This document shows positions 1-9,007 of a stretch of 64,000 nt of DNA, piece after piece (the stretch's first letter is position 1; each line of letters begins with the position of its first letter). A program made the position numbers and the translations under genes. The notes under the pieces are model-generated. The model was not told where the DNA came from. It saw only the letters and a program-made list of their open reading frames with translations, and did not search any database. Source of the stretch: Thiomicrorhabdus sp. (GTDB lineage: Bacteria; Pseudomonadota; Gammaproteobacteria; Thiomicrospirales; Thiomicrospiraceae); NCBI RefSeq assembly GCF_963662555.1, contig NZ_OY759719.1, forward strand, positions 2,438,985 through 2,502,984, written 5' to 3'.

Positions 1-1
1 G

Positions 2-346
2 AGCAGTCATTGTTTAGACAAAACCTATTTTGCATCGGCATTTATACTTGGCGTATTGGCTGATACGTTATACCAAACCACTTTAGGAGCTCACGCCCTT
101 CTGTACTGCTTAATTCTGTTTATGATGATTCGTAATCGCCTACAGTTTAGAACCTACCCTACTTGGCAACAGGCATTTATTATTGGTATTTATCTGATGA
201 TTTACCAATTGCTTAGCTTTGTTATTTTTAATCCGGTACTCAATGAGGGAGCTTTTGTGCCTTATTGGAGCATGCCTGCGGCTGCCATCCTTATCTGGCC
301 ATTTTTTTCAATAACACTAAATAAAATCACCCAAAGTCTTACCTAG
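2..346 (+). CDS. mreD: Rod shape-determining protein MreD, C-terminal part
   Basis: This is the 3' end of a gene that begins before the window; the frame is open from base 2, so the apparent TTG start at 56 is internal. The visible 114 residues are hydrophobic, with about three membrane segments, and end with a short basic tail. The stretch GVLADTLYQTTLGAHALLY matches the MreD pattern of an aspartate in a membrane segment followed by a G(x)HAL motif. MreD is an inner-membrane partner of MreB and MreC in the cell elongation machinery. The call rests on this pattern and on mrdA and rodA following directly in the same direction. Confidence 0.8.
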   Translation, partial: SSHCLDKTYFASAFILGVLADTLYQTTLGAHALLYCLILFMMIRNRLQFRTYPTWQQAFIIGIYLMIYQLLSFVIFNPVLNEGAFVPYWSMPAAAILIWPFFSITLNKITQSLT

Positions 347-351
347 ATTAT

Positions 352-362
352 GCAGGCCTGGT
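352..362. repeat. Near copy of the iterated palindrome, at the mreD-mrdA junction
   Basis: GCAGGCCTGGT differs from the core of the window-wide palindrome at its left edge. It fills the 17-base gap between the mreD stop and the mrdA ATG. Its AGG lies about 7 bases before that ATG, so it may also provide the Shine-Dalgarno bases. Confidence 0.5.
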
Positions 363-363
363 A

Positions 364-2232
364 ATGAATGCTATGAAAGAGACTTTAAGCTTTAATAGTG
401 ATGCTGAAACCCACCAAAAAAAGCGTTTATACCGCTTTAGGCTTTACTTTGCTTATGGATTTGTATTAGTGCTATTTGGTTTCTTAATTATCCGCATGGC
501 TCATCTGCAATGGTATAGCTATGAGCGTTATCACGGGTTAGCAGAAGGCAACCGTATTTCTGTTGAAACCCTGCCTCCCACTCGTGGCAAAATCTATGAC
601 CGCAACCACATCTTATTAGCTGATAACCAACCCGTTTATGCTCTTACCATGATCAGAGAAAAAATGGATGATATCCATGCTTTTGAACTGGCATTAATGC
701 AACTTCTTGATAACGTTAAACCAGAAAAAATTGAAGAATATTTCAAGAAATTTCGTAAAAACAATCGTGCTAAATCCTACACTTTGCCTTTTGCTATTAG
801 CGAAGAACAAGCCGCCCGTTTTTCAGTTATTAGTTATAAATTTCCTGGCGTTACCTTAGCCGCACGTTTAAAACGTGTTTATCCATATAAAAGCACTGGA
901 GTACATGCGATAGGTTATGTTGGTCGTATCAACGTAAAAGAACTCAAAAAACTTAATGAAAAAGAGTATGCCGGTACGGATATTATTGGCAAATCTGGAA
1001 TTGAACGCTATTACGAGAACGCTCTCCACGGTTCACCAGGTATTCAGCAAATTGAAACCAATGCCCGTGGCCGAATTTTACGCAAGTTAGAAACTATACC
1101 TGCCACGCCCGGTAAAGATATCCACCTTACTTTAGACATTAAGTTGCAACAATATGCCGAATCTCTATTGGAAGGCAAACGTGGGGCAATGGTTGCGATT
1201 GACCCACAAAACGGTGAAATTTTAGCTTTTGCAAGCATGCCAACCTTTGATCCAAATTTATTTGTTGATGGCATTGATCAAAAAAATTACAGTCGCCTGC
1301 TTAATGATCCAGATCGCCCATTTATTAACCGGGTCATGAATGGCCAATATCCTCCTGGCTCGACCATCAAACCCTTTGTTGCACTGGGTGCGATAGAAAA
1401 CAACTATATATCGCCTGCCAAAAAGATTTTCGATCCAGGTTATCTTGATTATGCCGGACACCGTTATCGTGACTGGAAACGTTGGGGACACGGTTTAGTT
1501 GATATGAACTCAGCCATAGCACAGTCATGTGATACTTATTTTTATGAACTAGGTTTGCTAATGGGTGTGGACGCCATTCATGATGCATTAGCCCCTTTTG
1601 GCTTTGGTTCAAAAACCAATATTGATATTCATGGTGAATCTACTGGTATTTTGCCGTCACAAGAGTGGAAACAAAAAACCAAAGGTAAGCCCTGGTATCG
1701 TGGTGAAACCATAATATCGGCCATTGGTCAGGGGTATAACTTAACAACACCATTACAACTGGCAAAAGCGACTGCCATATTAGCTAACCGTGGAAAAATT
1801 ATTCAACCGCATTTACTGAGAAATGAATTAAAAGATTCACCTTCTGAGCAAATTGAGATTAAAAAAATCTCAAATTGGGAAGCGGTTATCCAGGGAATGG
1901 AGGACGTAATGCACGGGGCCAAAGGTACAGCACGTAAAGATGGTAAAAACCTTCCTTTTAAAATGGCCGGTAAAACGGGTACTGCACAAGTATTTAGCTT
2001 AAATCAAGGTAAATATAAAGCAGATGAATTAGCTAAACGACTACATGACCACTCTTTATTTATTGGTTTTGCCCCTGTTGACAAACCTCAAATTGCAGTC
2101 GCCATTATTGTTGAAAATGGTGGTAGCGGTGCCTCAACATTAGGTGTTAATTTAATTAAAAGATATTTAAAAGATAAACTTTCTAATAAAGATGCTAAAT
2201 CAGATAAAAAACAAAAGTCTGCTTCAAAATGA
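364..2232 (+). CDS. mrdA: Peptidoglycan transpeptidase PBP2
   Basis: Class B penicillin-binding protein that cross-links peptidoglycan during lateral wall elongation, working with RodA. At 622 residues it has the family's usual length. An N-terminal membrane anchor (about residues 27-49) is followed by the PBP dimerisation region, which begins with the PTRGKIYDRN motif (about 72-81). The transpeptidase domain carries the catalytic Ser in STIK (S333), the SCD motif (the SxN equivalent) around residue 390 and KTGTAQ around 540. A basic lysine-rich tail ends the protein. The ATG at 364 is preferred over the one at 373 because AGG lies upstream of it. The stop overlaps the rodA start by 4 bases, indicating translational coupling. 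Confidence 0.96.
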   Translation: MNAMKETLSFNSDAETHQKKRLYRFRLYFAYGFVLVLFGFLIIRMAHLQWYSYERYHGLAEGNRISVETLPPTRGKIYDRNHILLADNQPVYALTMIREKMDDIHAFELALMQLLDNVKPEKIEEYFKKFRKNNRAKSYTLPFAISEEQAARFSVISYKFPGVTLAARLKRVYPYKSTGVHAIGYVGRINVKELKKLNEKEYAGTDIIGKSGIERYYENALHGSPGIQQIETNARGRILRKLETIPATPGKDIHLTLDIKLQQYAESLLEGKRGAMVAIDPQNGEILAFASMPTFDPNLFVDGIDQKNYSRLLNDPDRPFINRVMNGQYPPGSTIKPFVALGAIENNYISPAKKIFDPGYLDYAGHRYRDWKRWGHGLVDMNSAIAQSCDTYFYELGLLMGVDAIHDALAPFGFGSKTNIDIHGESTGILPSQEWKQKTKGKPWYRGETIISAIGQGYNLTTPLQLAKATAILANRGKIIQPHLLRNELKDSPSEQIEIKKISNWEAVIQGMEDVMHGAKGTARKDGKNLPFKMAGKTGTAQVFSLNQGKYKADELAKRLHDHSLFIGFAPVDKPQIAVAIIVENGGSGASTLGVNLIKRYLKDKLSNKDAKSDKKQKSASK

Positions 2233-3356
2233 AACTAGAAAACATACAACCACAACAAATGTATCGCCAAAACAAAGGCCTATTAGAAGCCCTACATATT
2301 GATGGTTGGCTGCTTTTAGGTTTATTACTTTTATTAACTACCAGTGTTGCAATTGTTTACAGTGCATCAGGTGGAGATGAAGCCGTCATTACCCGCCACA
2401 TAATTCGTATTGGTTTTGCATTAGGGCTTATGTTTGTATTTGCTCAAATCCCGCCAAACATTATCTATATATTCACGCCCTGGCTATTTCTATTGGGCAT
2501 ACTCATGCTAGTAGCGGTTATTTTATTTGGTGATATCGGTAAAGGTGCACAACGCTGGCTAGATTTAGGGGTAGCCAAGTTTCAACCCTCCGAATTAATG
2601 AAGCTCGTCTTACCCATAACAGTAGCCTGGCTATTTGCTCACAGCGAATTCCCTCCAAGTTATAAACGTTTATTTTTGGGTGCCTTAACAATCGCTTTTA
2701 CTGCCAGTTTAATTGTGGTTCAGCCTGATTTAGGAACGTCTTTATTAATTGCGATGAGTGGACTGTTTGTACTGTTTTTTGCAGGCCTGCCTTGGAAGGT
2801 AATTTTGGCTTCAATCACTGCCGCTGTTGCCAGTGCACCTATTGCTTGGCACTTTATGCACTCATACCAAAAACAGCGTGTTTTAACGTTTTTAAACCCA
2901 GAATCTGATCCTTTAGGTAGCGGCTATCATATTATTCAATCCAAAATTGCCATTGGTTCTGGTGGCATTCAAGGTAAAGGGTTTTTAGGCAGTACTCAGG
3001 CTCACTTAGACTTTTTGCCTGAAAGTACCACCGACTTTATCTTTTCTGTACTGTCAGAAGAGTTTGGTCTATTGGGTGTCATTACCCTACTGACTTTGTA
3101 CGCGTTTGTTATCGCTCGCGGTTTATATATTGCTTCTCAAGCACAAGATAACTTTACCCGTCTAGTTGCCTCAAGTTTAACCATGACACTGTTTGTTTAT
3201 ATCTTTGTTAACATCGGCATGGTAAGCGGCCTTCTGCCGGTTGTAGGATTACCATTACCATTGATTAGTTACGGTGGAAGCTCACTGGTTACCTTAATGA
3301 TTAGCTTTGGGATTTTAATGTCAATTCATACCCATAAACGTTTATTAACAGACTAA
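2229..3356 (+). CDS. rodA: Peptidoglycan glycosyltransferase RodA (SEDS family)
   Basis: Polytopic inner-membrane SEDS glycosyltransferase that polymerises lipid II in the elongasome with PBP2. The 375 residues hold about ten membrane segments. Family signatures visible are GAQRWLDLG near residue 108, the FQPSELMK motif, QPDLGTSL in the middle, and the C-terminal LPLPLISYGGSS. The ATG overlaps the mrdA TGA (ATGA), so the two are probably co-translated in near-equal amounts. No terminator follows closely; a palindrome copy lies 49 bases after the stop. Confidence 0.97.
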   Translation: MKLENIQPQQMYRQNKGLLEALHIDGWLLLGLLLLLTTSVAIVYSASGGDEAVITRHIIRIGFALGLMFVFAQIPPNIIYIFTPWLFLLGILMLVAVILFGDIGKGAQRWLDLGVAKFQPSELMKLVLPITVAWLFAHSEFPPSYKRLFLGALTIAFTASLIVVQPDLGTSLLIAMSGLFVLFFAGLPWKVILASITAAVASAPIAWHFMHSYQKQRVLTFLNPESDPLGSGYHIIQSKIAIGSGGIQGKGFLGSTQAHLDFLPESTTDFIFSVLSEEFGLLGVITLLTLYAFVIARGLYIASQAQDNFTRLVASSLTMTLFVYIFVNIGMVSGLLPVVGLPLPLISYGGSSLVTLMISFGILMSIHTHKRLLTD

Positions 3357-3702
3357 TACAACCTGAATTTATAATATTAACTGAGTTAAGGTTTTTACAT
3401 TTTTACCAGGCCTGGTTGCCTTGTGGCTTTTTCTGTTATGTAAGCACAGTGTAAATCTAAAATAGATGTAAAAAATTCATACTCAATTCTCGTAAACCAG
3501 ACAAAAAACCATCCTTCTTTTTATCCTCAAGCATGATTAATAAACAAAGTCATTATTTCTCCCTAGTTCATCACCGATATTAAAGCCTGTTACCATTTCG
3601 ATTTGCCCTAGAATATGTTAGATTAGTGCACTCGAAAACATTTATAACCTTTTATAACTTATTGCGTCAAACACACAACCACCAGGGGAAATAGACTCAG
3701 CC
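3357..3702. other. Intergenic region rodA-dacA with composite repeat
   Basis: This 346-base gap holds one palindrome copy and its extra arm (3405-3453); the remainder is AT-rich without an ORF of note. The dacA Shine-Dalgarno (AGGGGAA) lies at its right end. The dacA promoter is presumably here, but I cannot single out a convincing -35/-10 pair. Confidence 0.6.
3405..3416. repeat. Iterated palindrome, exact copy 1
   Basis: ACCAGGCCTGGT preceded by TTTTT. The following arm, with CTTGTGGCTTTTT and then CTGTTATGTAAGCAC (to about 3453), recurs in part after the copies at 25785 and 29266, so this copy belongs to a longer composite subfamily. It lies between co-directional genes. Confidence 0.9.
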
Positions 3703-4890
3703 ATGCTTACTCTAAAACAGACATTAACGCTTTTACTATTAAGCTTTTTTAGCCTATTCAATGTTGCCTCAGCAGAAAACCTGCCTACTCCTGCGGCCCC
3801 TACTCCTCACGTAATTCCTTCTGCTCCAAATATTGCTGCAAAAGCCTATTTAGTGATGGACTACAACAGTGGTGCTGTTTTAGCTCAAAAAGACGCACAT
3901 GGCCGAATTGAACCTGCCAGCTTAACTAAGATTATGACTGGATTTGTAGTCATTAATGAACTAGCAAATGGCAATATTCACCTTGATGACATGGTAACCA
4001 TCAGCAAAAAAGCATGGCAAATGCCTGGCTCTAAAATGTTTATTGAAGTAGGTAAACAGGTCTCTGTTAAGGATTTGATTAAAGGTATGGTAATCCAATC
4101 AGGTAACGATGCCAGTGTTGCATTAGCAGAACATATTGCAGGCAGTGAAGAAGTATTTGCTGAACTAATGAACAAGTATGCAAAAAGTTTAGGTATGGAA
4201 CACACACATTTTGTTAATGCTACAGGTCTTCCTAACCCTGATCACTACACCACAGCTTATGATTTGGCTCTACTTGCAAAAGCGTTAATTACTAAATTCC
4301 CTGAAGAGTACAAATGGTATTCACAAAAGAAATTTACCTTTAATGGCATTACTCAATACAACCGTAACAAATTGCTTTGGCAAGACCCAACCGTTGATGG
4401 CTTAAAAACAGGCCATACTGAGAGTGCAGGTTATTGCTTAGTGTCTTCAGCCAAACGTGAAAACGACCGTTTAATTACCGTTGTTCTTGGTACTTCAAGT
4501 GCCAAAATGCGTGTGCAAGAGAGCCAAAAACTTCTTAATTACGGTTTTAGATTTTTTGAAACTCACAAGCTTTACACGGCAAAACAACGTTTAAATGATG
4601 TGAAAGTTTGGGAAGGAAATAGAGATTTAATTGGTGTAGGATTAACCAATGACTTATACATTACCATTCCACGTGGTCAGTATAAAAACATTAAAATCGA
4701 AAGCTCTGTTAATCCAGAAATTAAAGCCCCAATTGAAGCTGGTGCAACTTTAGGTACATTACACATTACCTTAGGTGATGAAACCATTGCCGATAGACCA
4801 CTGGTTGCTTTAGATGCTGTTGAAGAAGGTTCTTTCTTTAAAAAATTAATTGACCAAGTTAAACTATTCATAAACTCTCTTATTGGCTAG
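3703..4890 (+). CDS. dacA: D-alanyl-D-alanine carboxypeptidase, PBP5/6 type
   Basis: Periplasmic low-molecular-weight PBP that trims the terminal D-Ala from peptidoglycan stem peptides. A Sec signal peptide covers residues 1-25, with likely cleavage after ASA. The peptidase S11 domain shows SLTK (S73, K76), SGN (S133) and KTG (DGLKTGHT, around 235). A C-terminal beta domain (about 285-375) precedes a final amphipathic stretch (FFKKLIDQVKLFINSLIG) typical of membrane anchoring in PBP5. The length of 395 fits the family. A good Shine-Dalgarno (AGGGGAA) supports the ATG. The released D-Ala links it functionally to the next gene, a D-amino-acid transaminase. Confidence 0.96.
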   Translation: MLTLKQTLTLLLLSFFSLFNVASAENLPTPAAPTPHVIPSAPNIAAKAYLVMDYNSGAVLAQKDAHGRIEPASLTKIMTGFVVINELANGNIHLDDMVTISKKAWQMPGSKMFIEVGKQVSVKDLIKGMVIQSGNDASVALAEHIAGSEEVFAELMNKYAKSLGMEHTHFVNATGLPNPDHYTTAYDLALLAKALITKFPEEYKWYSQKKFTFNGITQYNRNKLLWQDPTVDGLKTGHTESAGYCLVSSAKRENDRLITVVLGTSSAKMRVQESQKLLNYGFRFFETHKLYTAKQRLNDVKVWEGNRDLIGVGLTNDLYITIPRGQYKNIKIESSVNPEIKAPIEAGATLGTLHITLGDETIADRPLVALDAVEEGSFFKKLIDQVKLFINSLIG

Positions 4891-4958
4891 TTACAAACTA
4901 GTTATAGATAGTCATAGATAGTTACAAATAACTAAAAAAGTTATAGCTAAGTATAGAA
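4888..4958. repeat. Degenerate 10-base direct repeats after dacA
   Basis: Beginning in the dacA stop codon there are about seven head-to-tail copies of a degenerate unit close to TAGTTATAGA (TAGTTATAGA, TAGTCATAGA, TAGTTACAAA, then decaying units). The period of ten is close to one DNA helical turn. Confidence 0.7.
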
Positions 4959-5003
4959 TAGCCCACATTAGCCTATAAACTTTTAATCCGTTTAAACTGT
5001 TTT

Positions 5004-5032
5004 AAGCCATGTTCATTTTTTGAGCATGGCTT
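5004..5032 (+). terminator. Hairpin between dacA and dat
   Basis: AAGCCATG and CATGGCTT form an 8-bp stem, extended by a wobble and TCA/TGA around a T5 loop. Only a short T-rich tail follows, so it could be a weak terminator of dacA or an attenuator; it ends 20 bases before the dat ATG. Confidence 0.5.
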
Positions 5033-5051
5033 TGTCATTGCAGGAAACAAA

Positions 5052-5942
5052 ATGACCAACACCCTTAACCAACAAATCGCCTATTTAAATGGCCAATACC
5101 TTCCTATTACCGAAGCACAAGTTTCTACTCAAGATCGTGGGTTTTTATTTGGTGATGGTGTCTATGAAGTGATCCCCGTTTACAATCAAAAAATGTTTTG
5201 GTTTGCAGAGCATTTACAACGTTTAAAAAACAGCTTAAAAGGCACCAGTATTGCAAACCCGCTTACTGATAGCGAGTGGCAGGAAATGCTAGAAACCTTA
5301 ATAGCAAAACATGACTGGCAAGACCAATTCATCTATTTACAAGTAACGCGTGGTGTACAAATGCAACGTGATCACATGCCTGCAGATTGCTTAACACCAA
5401 CCATTTATGCTTACACTAACCCACTAAAACCAGTGGCACAAAACATTCTTGAAAACGGCATCAAAATTGTGACCTTAGACGATATTCGCTGGTTACGATG
5501 CGATATTAAAGCAATCACCCTTTTACCAAATGTCATGATGAAACTTGCGGCTAAAGCCCAAGGTGCAGATGATGCTATTTTAATTACCAAAAAAGGCCTG
5601 GTTTCTGAAGGTACAGCTAGCAATGCTTTTATTGTTAAGGATAACGTATTAATTACACCGCCAAACAGTAATAAAATATTACCAGGCATTACCCGAATGG
5701 TTATTGAATCTATCGCTAAAGAGCACCATATAGACATAGAAGAACGTGATATTAGTGAAGACGAGCTATATAATGCCGACGAAATTTGGTTATCAAGCTC
5801 AACCAAAGAAGCTTTACCGGTAACGCAATTAAATGGCAAACCTGTAGGCACAGGTAAGCCAGGGGCACTTTGGTTAAAAATGAATGCACATTATCAAACA
5901 CACAAACAACAATTTATTAAAGCTTTTACTGACAAGGTTTAG
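5052..5942 (+). CDS. dat: D-amino acid (D-alanine) aminotransferase
   Basis: PLP-dependent class IV aminotransferase that interconverts D-alanine and 2-oxoglutarate with pyruvate and D-glutamate. The motif RCDIKAITLLPNV, around residues 150-162, holds the PLP-binding lysine and matches D-amino acid transaminases rather than the branched-chain enzyme. GLVSEGTASN follows around residue 190. The length of 296 residues is normal. The start is preceded by GCAGGAAAC. Its place between dacA and ybeD-lipB suggests a role in recycling D-alanine for the wall. A near copy of the iterated palindrome (AGGCCTGGT, near 5594) encodes part of KGLVSEG. A 4-amino-4-deoxychorismate lyase is a less likely alternative. 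Confidence 0.88.
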   Translation: MTNTLNQQIAYLNGQYLPITEAQVSTQDRGFLFGDGVYEVIPVYNQKMFWFAEHLQRLKNSLKGTSIANPLTDSEWQEMLETLIAKHDWQDQFIYLQVTRGVQMQRDHMPADCLTPTIYAYTNPLKPVAQNILENGIKIVTLDDIRWLRCDIKAITLLPNVMMKLAAKAQGADDAILITKKGLVSEGTASNAFIVKDNVLITPPNSNKILPGITRMVIESIAKEHHIDIEERDISEDELYNADEIWLSSSTKEALPVTQLNGKPVGTGKPGALWLKMNAHYQTHKQQFIKAFTDKV

Positions 5943-5978
5943 TTGCAGATATTTTAAGAAGCTTATTAAGGGTTAATT

Positions 5979-6263
5979 ATGACAAAAGATTTACATACTC
6001 CAGATAACGAATCACTGCTTGAATTTCCTTGTGATTTTAAACTTAAAGCGATGGGAAAAAACACCGAGACCTTTGTTGAAGTAGTGTTTGAAATCGCCTG
6101 TAAATATGCACCTAACACACCGAGAGACAACATTCAAATCACCCCTTCGAAAGGTGATAAATTTATCTCTGTAAACGTGACTATCTATGCAACTTGTTTA
6201 GAACAAATTCACGGTATTTATGGTGATCTAAAAAAACACCCAGAAGTATTAATGTCGCTTTAA
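5979..6263 (+). CDS. ybeD: DUF493 family protein YbeD
   Basis: Small soluble protein of 94 residues of the HP0495/YbeD family, which has an ACT-like alpha-beta fold and no established activity. The pattern FPCDFKLKAMG at residues 16-26 and the terminal HPEVLMSL are family-typical. It sits directly between dat and lipB as in Escherichia coli, where ybeD precedes lipB. The start has an upstream AAGGG and ATG spaced normally, and only 21 bases separate it from lipB, so it is probably in the same transcript. Confidence 0.88.
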   Translation: MTKDLHTPDNESLLEFPCDFKLKAMGKNTETFVEVVFEIACKYAPNTPRDNIQITPSKGDKFISVNVTIYATCLEQIHGIYGDLKKHPEVLMSL

Positions 6264-6284
6264 GACAGACTTTATCAAACTCGC

Positions 6285-6911
6285 ATGACTATCCTCATAA
6301 AACCGCTGGGCTTGCAGCCTTATGAACAAACCTGGCAAGCCATGCAAAGCTTTACTGACAATCGTCAACCAGAAACCCCAGATGAATTATGGATTGTTGA
6401 ACACCCCCCTGTTTTTACCCAAGGCTTAAACGGAAAAGCCGAGCATATATTACAAAGCTCAGATATTCCAATAGTGCAAACTGATCGTGGCGGGCAAATC
6501 ACTTACCATGCCCCAGGCCAGGTGATTATCTATGTGTTAGTAGATTTAAAACGTGCCAAACTAGGAGTAAGAGCTTTAGTTACAATGCTGGAAAACAGCA
6601 TTATTGAATACCTTGCAACGTTCAATATATCATCGCAAGCCAGAGCCGATGCACCTGGTGTTTATGTTGATGGCCAAAAAATTGCCTCGTTGGGCTTAAA
6701 GATTCGTAAACAAAAAAGTTACCACGGTTTAGCGTTAAATGTCGATATGGACTTATCACCTTTTAAATTGGTTAACCCTTGTGGTTTACAAGGCATGCAA
6801 ATGACTCAGCTTAGCAACCTACTTTCAGCAGAAAAACTGCCAAAAACACAACAAGTAGGTCAGCAGCTTGCAGAGATTTTAAACAAACAAATTCAAACAA
6901 CTATTAAGTAA
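6285..6911 (+). CDS. lipB: Octanoyl-[acyl-carrier-protein]:protein octanoyltransferase LipB
   Basis: Transfers the octanoyl group from acyl carrier protein to lipoyl domains, the first step of endogenous lipoate synthesis. Visible motifs are EHPPVFTQG (around residues 39-47), the family signature [14 protein letters not shown] (about 67-80) and NPCGLQG, which holds the catalytic Cys (near 166), with the partner Lys in the LGLKIRK segment. The length of 208 residues is normal. It is followed after 88 bases by lipA, which completes the pathway by sulfur insertion. Confidence 0.95.
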   Translation: MTILIKPLGLQPYEQTWQAMQSFTDNRQPETPDELWIVEHPPVFTQGLNGKAEHILQSSDIPIVQTDRGGQITYHAPGQVIIYVLVDLKRAKLGVRALVTMLENSIIEYLATFNISSQARADAPGVYVDGQKIASLGLKIRKQKSYHGLALNVDMDLSPFKLVNPCGLQGMQMTQLSNLLSAEKLPKTQQVGQQLAEILNKQIQTTIK

Positions 6912-6936
6912 TTTCGATTCCTAAAACGCCTATTCT

Positions 6937-6952
6937 TATAATCCTTTATAAT
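6937..6952 (+). promoter_or_regulatory. Possible promoter -10 elements before lipA
   Basis: Two copies of TATAAT, at 6937-6942 and 6947-6952, lie about 50-60 bases before the lipA ATG. No good -35 hexamer stands at the right spacing, so this is only a possible internal promoter. Confidence 0.3.
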
Positions 6953-6999
6953 ACGGCCTATTACTTTCATAAATTATTTTAAGCGGACGACCAAACAGT

Positions 7000-8010
7000 A
7001 TGTCTAATCCTCCACAATATCAAGAAATTGGTCTAAATGACATCGGCAATCTTTCAAGCTTAAAAGCAAAAAATGATGCCATGCCAAAAGGCCAGTACAA
7101 AACCAAATCGCTCAAACATCGACCTGACCCAACGGCTGAAAGACTAAAAAAGCCACGTTGGATTAAAGCTCAATTACCTAAAGCAAAAGACATGCACCGA
7201 GTAAAAGAGCTTAAGAACATTATGCGTGAAAAAGGCCTGCACTCAGTTTGTGAAGAAGCCTCATGCCCTAACTTGGGCGAATGTTTTGGTCACGGCACAG
7301 CAACCTTTATGATTATGGGCGATATCTGTACGCGTAAATGTCCATTTTGTGATGTCACTCATGGTCGTCCAAAACCGCTTGATACCAATGAGCCAAAACA
7401 TCTAGCCGAAACCGTTAAAGCGATGAACCTAAAGTATGTGGTGATTACCTCTGTTGACCGTGATGATTTGCGTGATGGAGGTGCAAAACACTTTACCAAT
7501 GTAGTCACAGAGCTTCGTGCTAGCTTACCGAGTTTACGCATTGAAACCCTAGTACCTGATTTTAGAGGGCGTTTAAGCGTGGCTTTAGAAACCTTGTCAG
7601 AATCAGCACCTGACGTACTGAATCACAACCTAGAAACGGTGCCACGTTTATATGAAGAAGCTCGTCCTGGAGCAGATTACCAAGCCTCTTTAGATTTATT
7701 AAAACGTTTTAAAACCATGAACCCAAATGTTGTCACAAAATCTGGCCTTATGGTTGGTTTAGGTGAAACTATGGAAGAACTTTTACAAGTTATGCGTGAT
7801 TTACGTGCACATGAGGTTGAAATGTTAACCGTAGGCCAATATTTACAACCTAGTGAATACCATATTGCGGTAAAAAAATATTGGACGCCAGATGAGTTTA
7901 AACAAGTTGAAGAAGCAGGATATGAGATGGGCTTTACCAATGTCGCTTCTGGGCCAATGGTTCGCTCTTCTTATCATGCGGACTTACAAGCCAAAGAACT
8001 GGCTCACTAA
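7000..8010 (+). CDS. lipA: Lipoyl synthase LipA
   Basis: Radical SAM enzyme that inserts two sulfurs into octanoylated lipoyl domains. Both iron-sulfur clusters are visible: the auxiliary cluster motif [12 protein letters not shown] around residues 83-94 and the radical SAM motif CTRKCPFC around 109-116. The sequence ends with the conserved RSSYHA segment that caps the auxiliary cluster. At 336 residues it has a slightly long N-terminus, which is common in proteobacteria. It lies downstream of lipB in the same direction. Confidence 0.97.
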   Translation: MSNPPQYQEIGLNDIGNLSSLKAKNDAMPKGQYKTKSLKHRPDPTAERLKKPRWIKAQLPKAKDMHRVKELKNIMREKGLHSVCEEASCPNLGECFGHGTATFMIMGDICTRKCPFCDVTHGRPKPLDTNEPKHLAETVKAMNLKYVVITSVDRDDLRDGGAKHFTNVVTELRASLPSLRIETLVPDFRGRLSVALETLSESAPDVLNHNLETVPRLYEEARPGADYQASLDLLKRFKTMNPNVVTKSGLMVGLGETMEELLQVMRDLRAHEVEMLTVGQYLQPSEYHIAVKKYWTPDEFKQVEEAGYEMGFTNVASGPMVRSSYHADLQAKELAH

Positions 8011-8063
8011 ACATTAAATAAAGATTATCCAAATATACAAATATTAAAAGAGAATACCGATAG

Positions 8064-8918
8064 ATGAATTCTGTACAACGTTTTTTATTTAAAGAGCTAA
8101 ACATTCGTGGCCAACATATTCAGCTACAAGAAAGCTGGCAAGAGATGATTAAAGACCGTCACTACCCTAACTCTATCGTTAAGTTATTAGGTGAATTAAC
8201 GGCCATTTCAGTGCTACTTGCCAATGGAATGAAACATAAAGGCCGCATTACCATGCAAATTCAAGGCTCTGGTCCAATTAGCTTATTAGTGGTAGATGTG
8301 ACTCATGACCTTAAGATTCGTGGGGTGGCAAAAACCAATAAAGACATCACCACAGAAAGTTCAATGGATGAATTATTGGGTGATGGTCAAATCTTAATGA
8401 CCTTAGAAAACACACAAACTGAGCACCACTTTCAATCCTATGTTCCACGTGAAGGCAATTCGGTCGCTGAAGCGTTTGAAACCTATTTAAGCCAATCAGA
8501 ACAGCTACCTTCTAAGCTTTGGTTAGCGGCAGATGAAAACAGCCTGGGAGGCGTACTCATTCAAAAAATGCCTGAAACCGATGGACATGATGAAGATGGT
8601 TGGCAACGTATTATGCAGATTGCTACAACAGTTAAAGATGAAGAGTTAACAACGTTAGGTTCTGAAGAACTTTTACACCGTTTATTCCATGAGGAGTTGT
8701 TAGAACTTTTTGCAGCCGATAATGTTGTATATGAATGCCCTCAAGACAAAGAGCGTGTTACTAATATGCTGCTCTCTTTGGGAGAAGAAGAGGTTCGCAA
8801 GGTATTAGAAGAACAAGGTGAAATCGTTATTCATAATGAGATGTGTAACTACCATTTACGCTTTAATAAAGAAGATATAGATGCCTTATTTTCTGAAGAT
8901 AAGCAAACCGTTCAATAA
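8064..8918 (+). CDS. hslO: Hsp33 family chaperone with degenerate zinc site
   Basis: Cytoplasmic holdase chaperone, activated by oxidation in the well-studied members. The N-terminal domain is family-typical (GELTAISVLLANGMKHKGRI, GDGQILMTLE). The C-terminal redox domain normally carries CxC and CxxC ligands for zinc. Here the first motif reads YECPQDKE (C225 present, second position Q227). The second reads HNEMCNY (N258 in place of Cys, C261 present). Two of the four cysteines are therefore gone, although the helix between them (LGEEEVRKVLEEQGEI) is conserved. The canonical zinc-linked redox switch probably cannot form in the usual way. The length of 284 residues is normal. Confidence 0.92.
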   Translation: MNSVQRFLFKELNIRGQHIQLQESWQEMIKDRHYPNSIVKLLGELTAISVLLANGMKHKGRITMQIQGSGPISLLVVDVTHDLKIRGVAKTNKDITTESSMDELLGDGQILMTLENTQTEHHFQSYVPREGNSVAEAFETYLSQSEQLPSKLWLAADENSLGGVLIQKMPETDGHDEDGWQRIMQIATTVKDEELTTLGSEELLHRLFHEELLELFAADNVVYECPQDKERVTNMLLSLGEEEVRKVLEEQGEIVIHNEMCNYHLRFNKEDIDALFSEDKQTVQ

Positions 8919-8970
8919 AACATCTAATACATATAGAAAAACAGAACAAAACAAAAACAAAAACAAATTT

Positions 8971-8982
8971 ACCAGGCCTGGT
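8971..8982. repeat. Iterated palindrome, exact copy 2
   Basis: TTTACCAGGCCTGGTAA in the convergent gap between hslO and the Dyp peroxidase. It is followed by an extra CCTGGTAAACC half copy. With no other hairpin in the gap, it may serve as the bidirectional terminator here. Confidence 0.9.
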
Positions 8983-9007
8983 AATCCTGGTAAACCTGTT
9001 AAATTGG

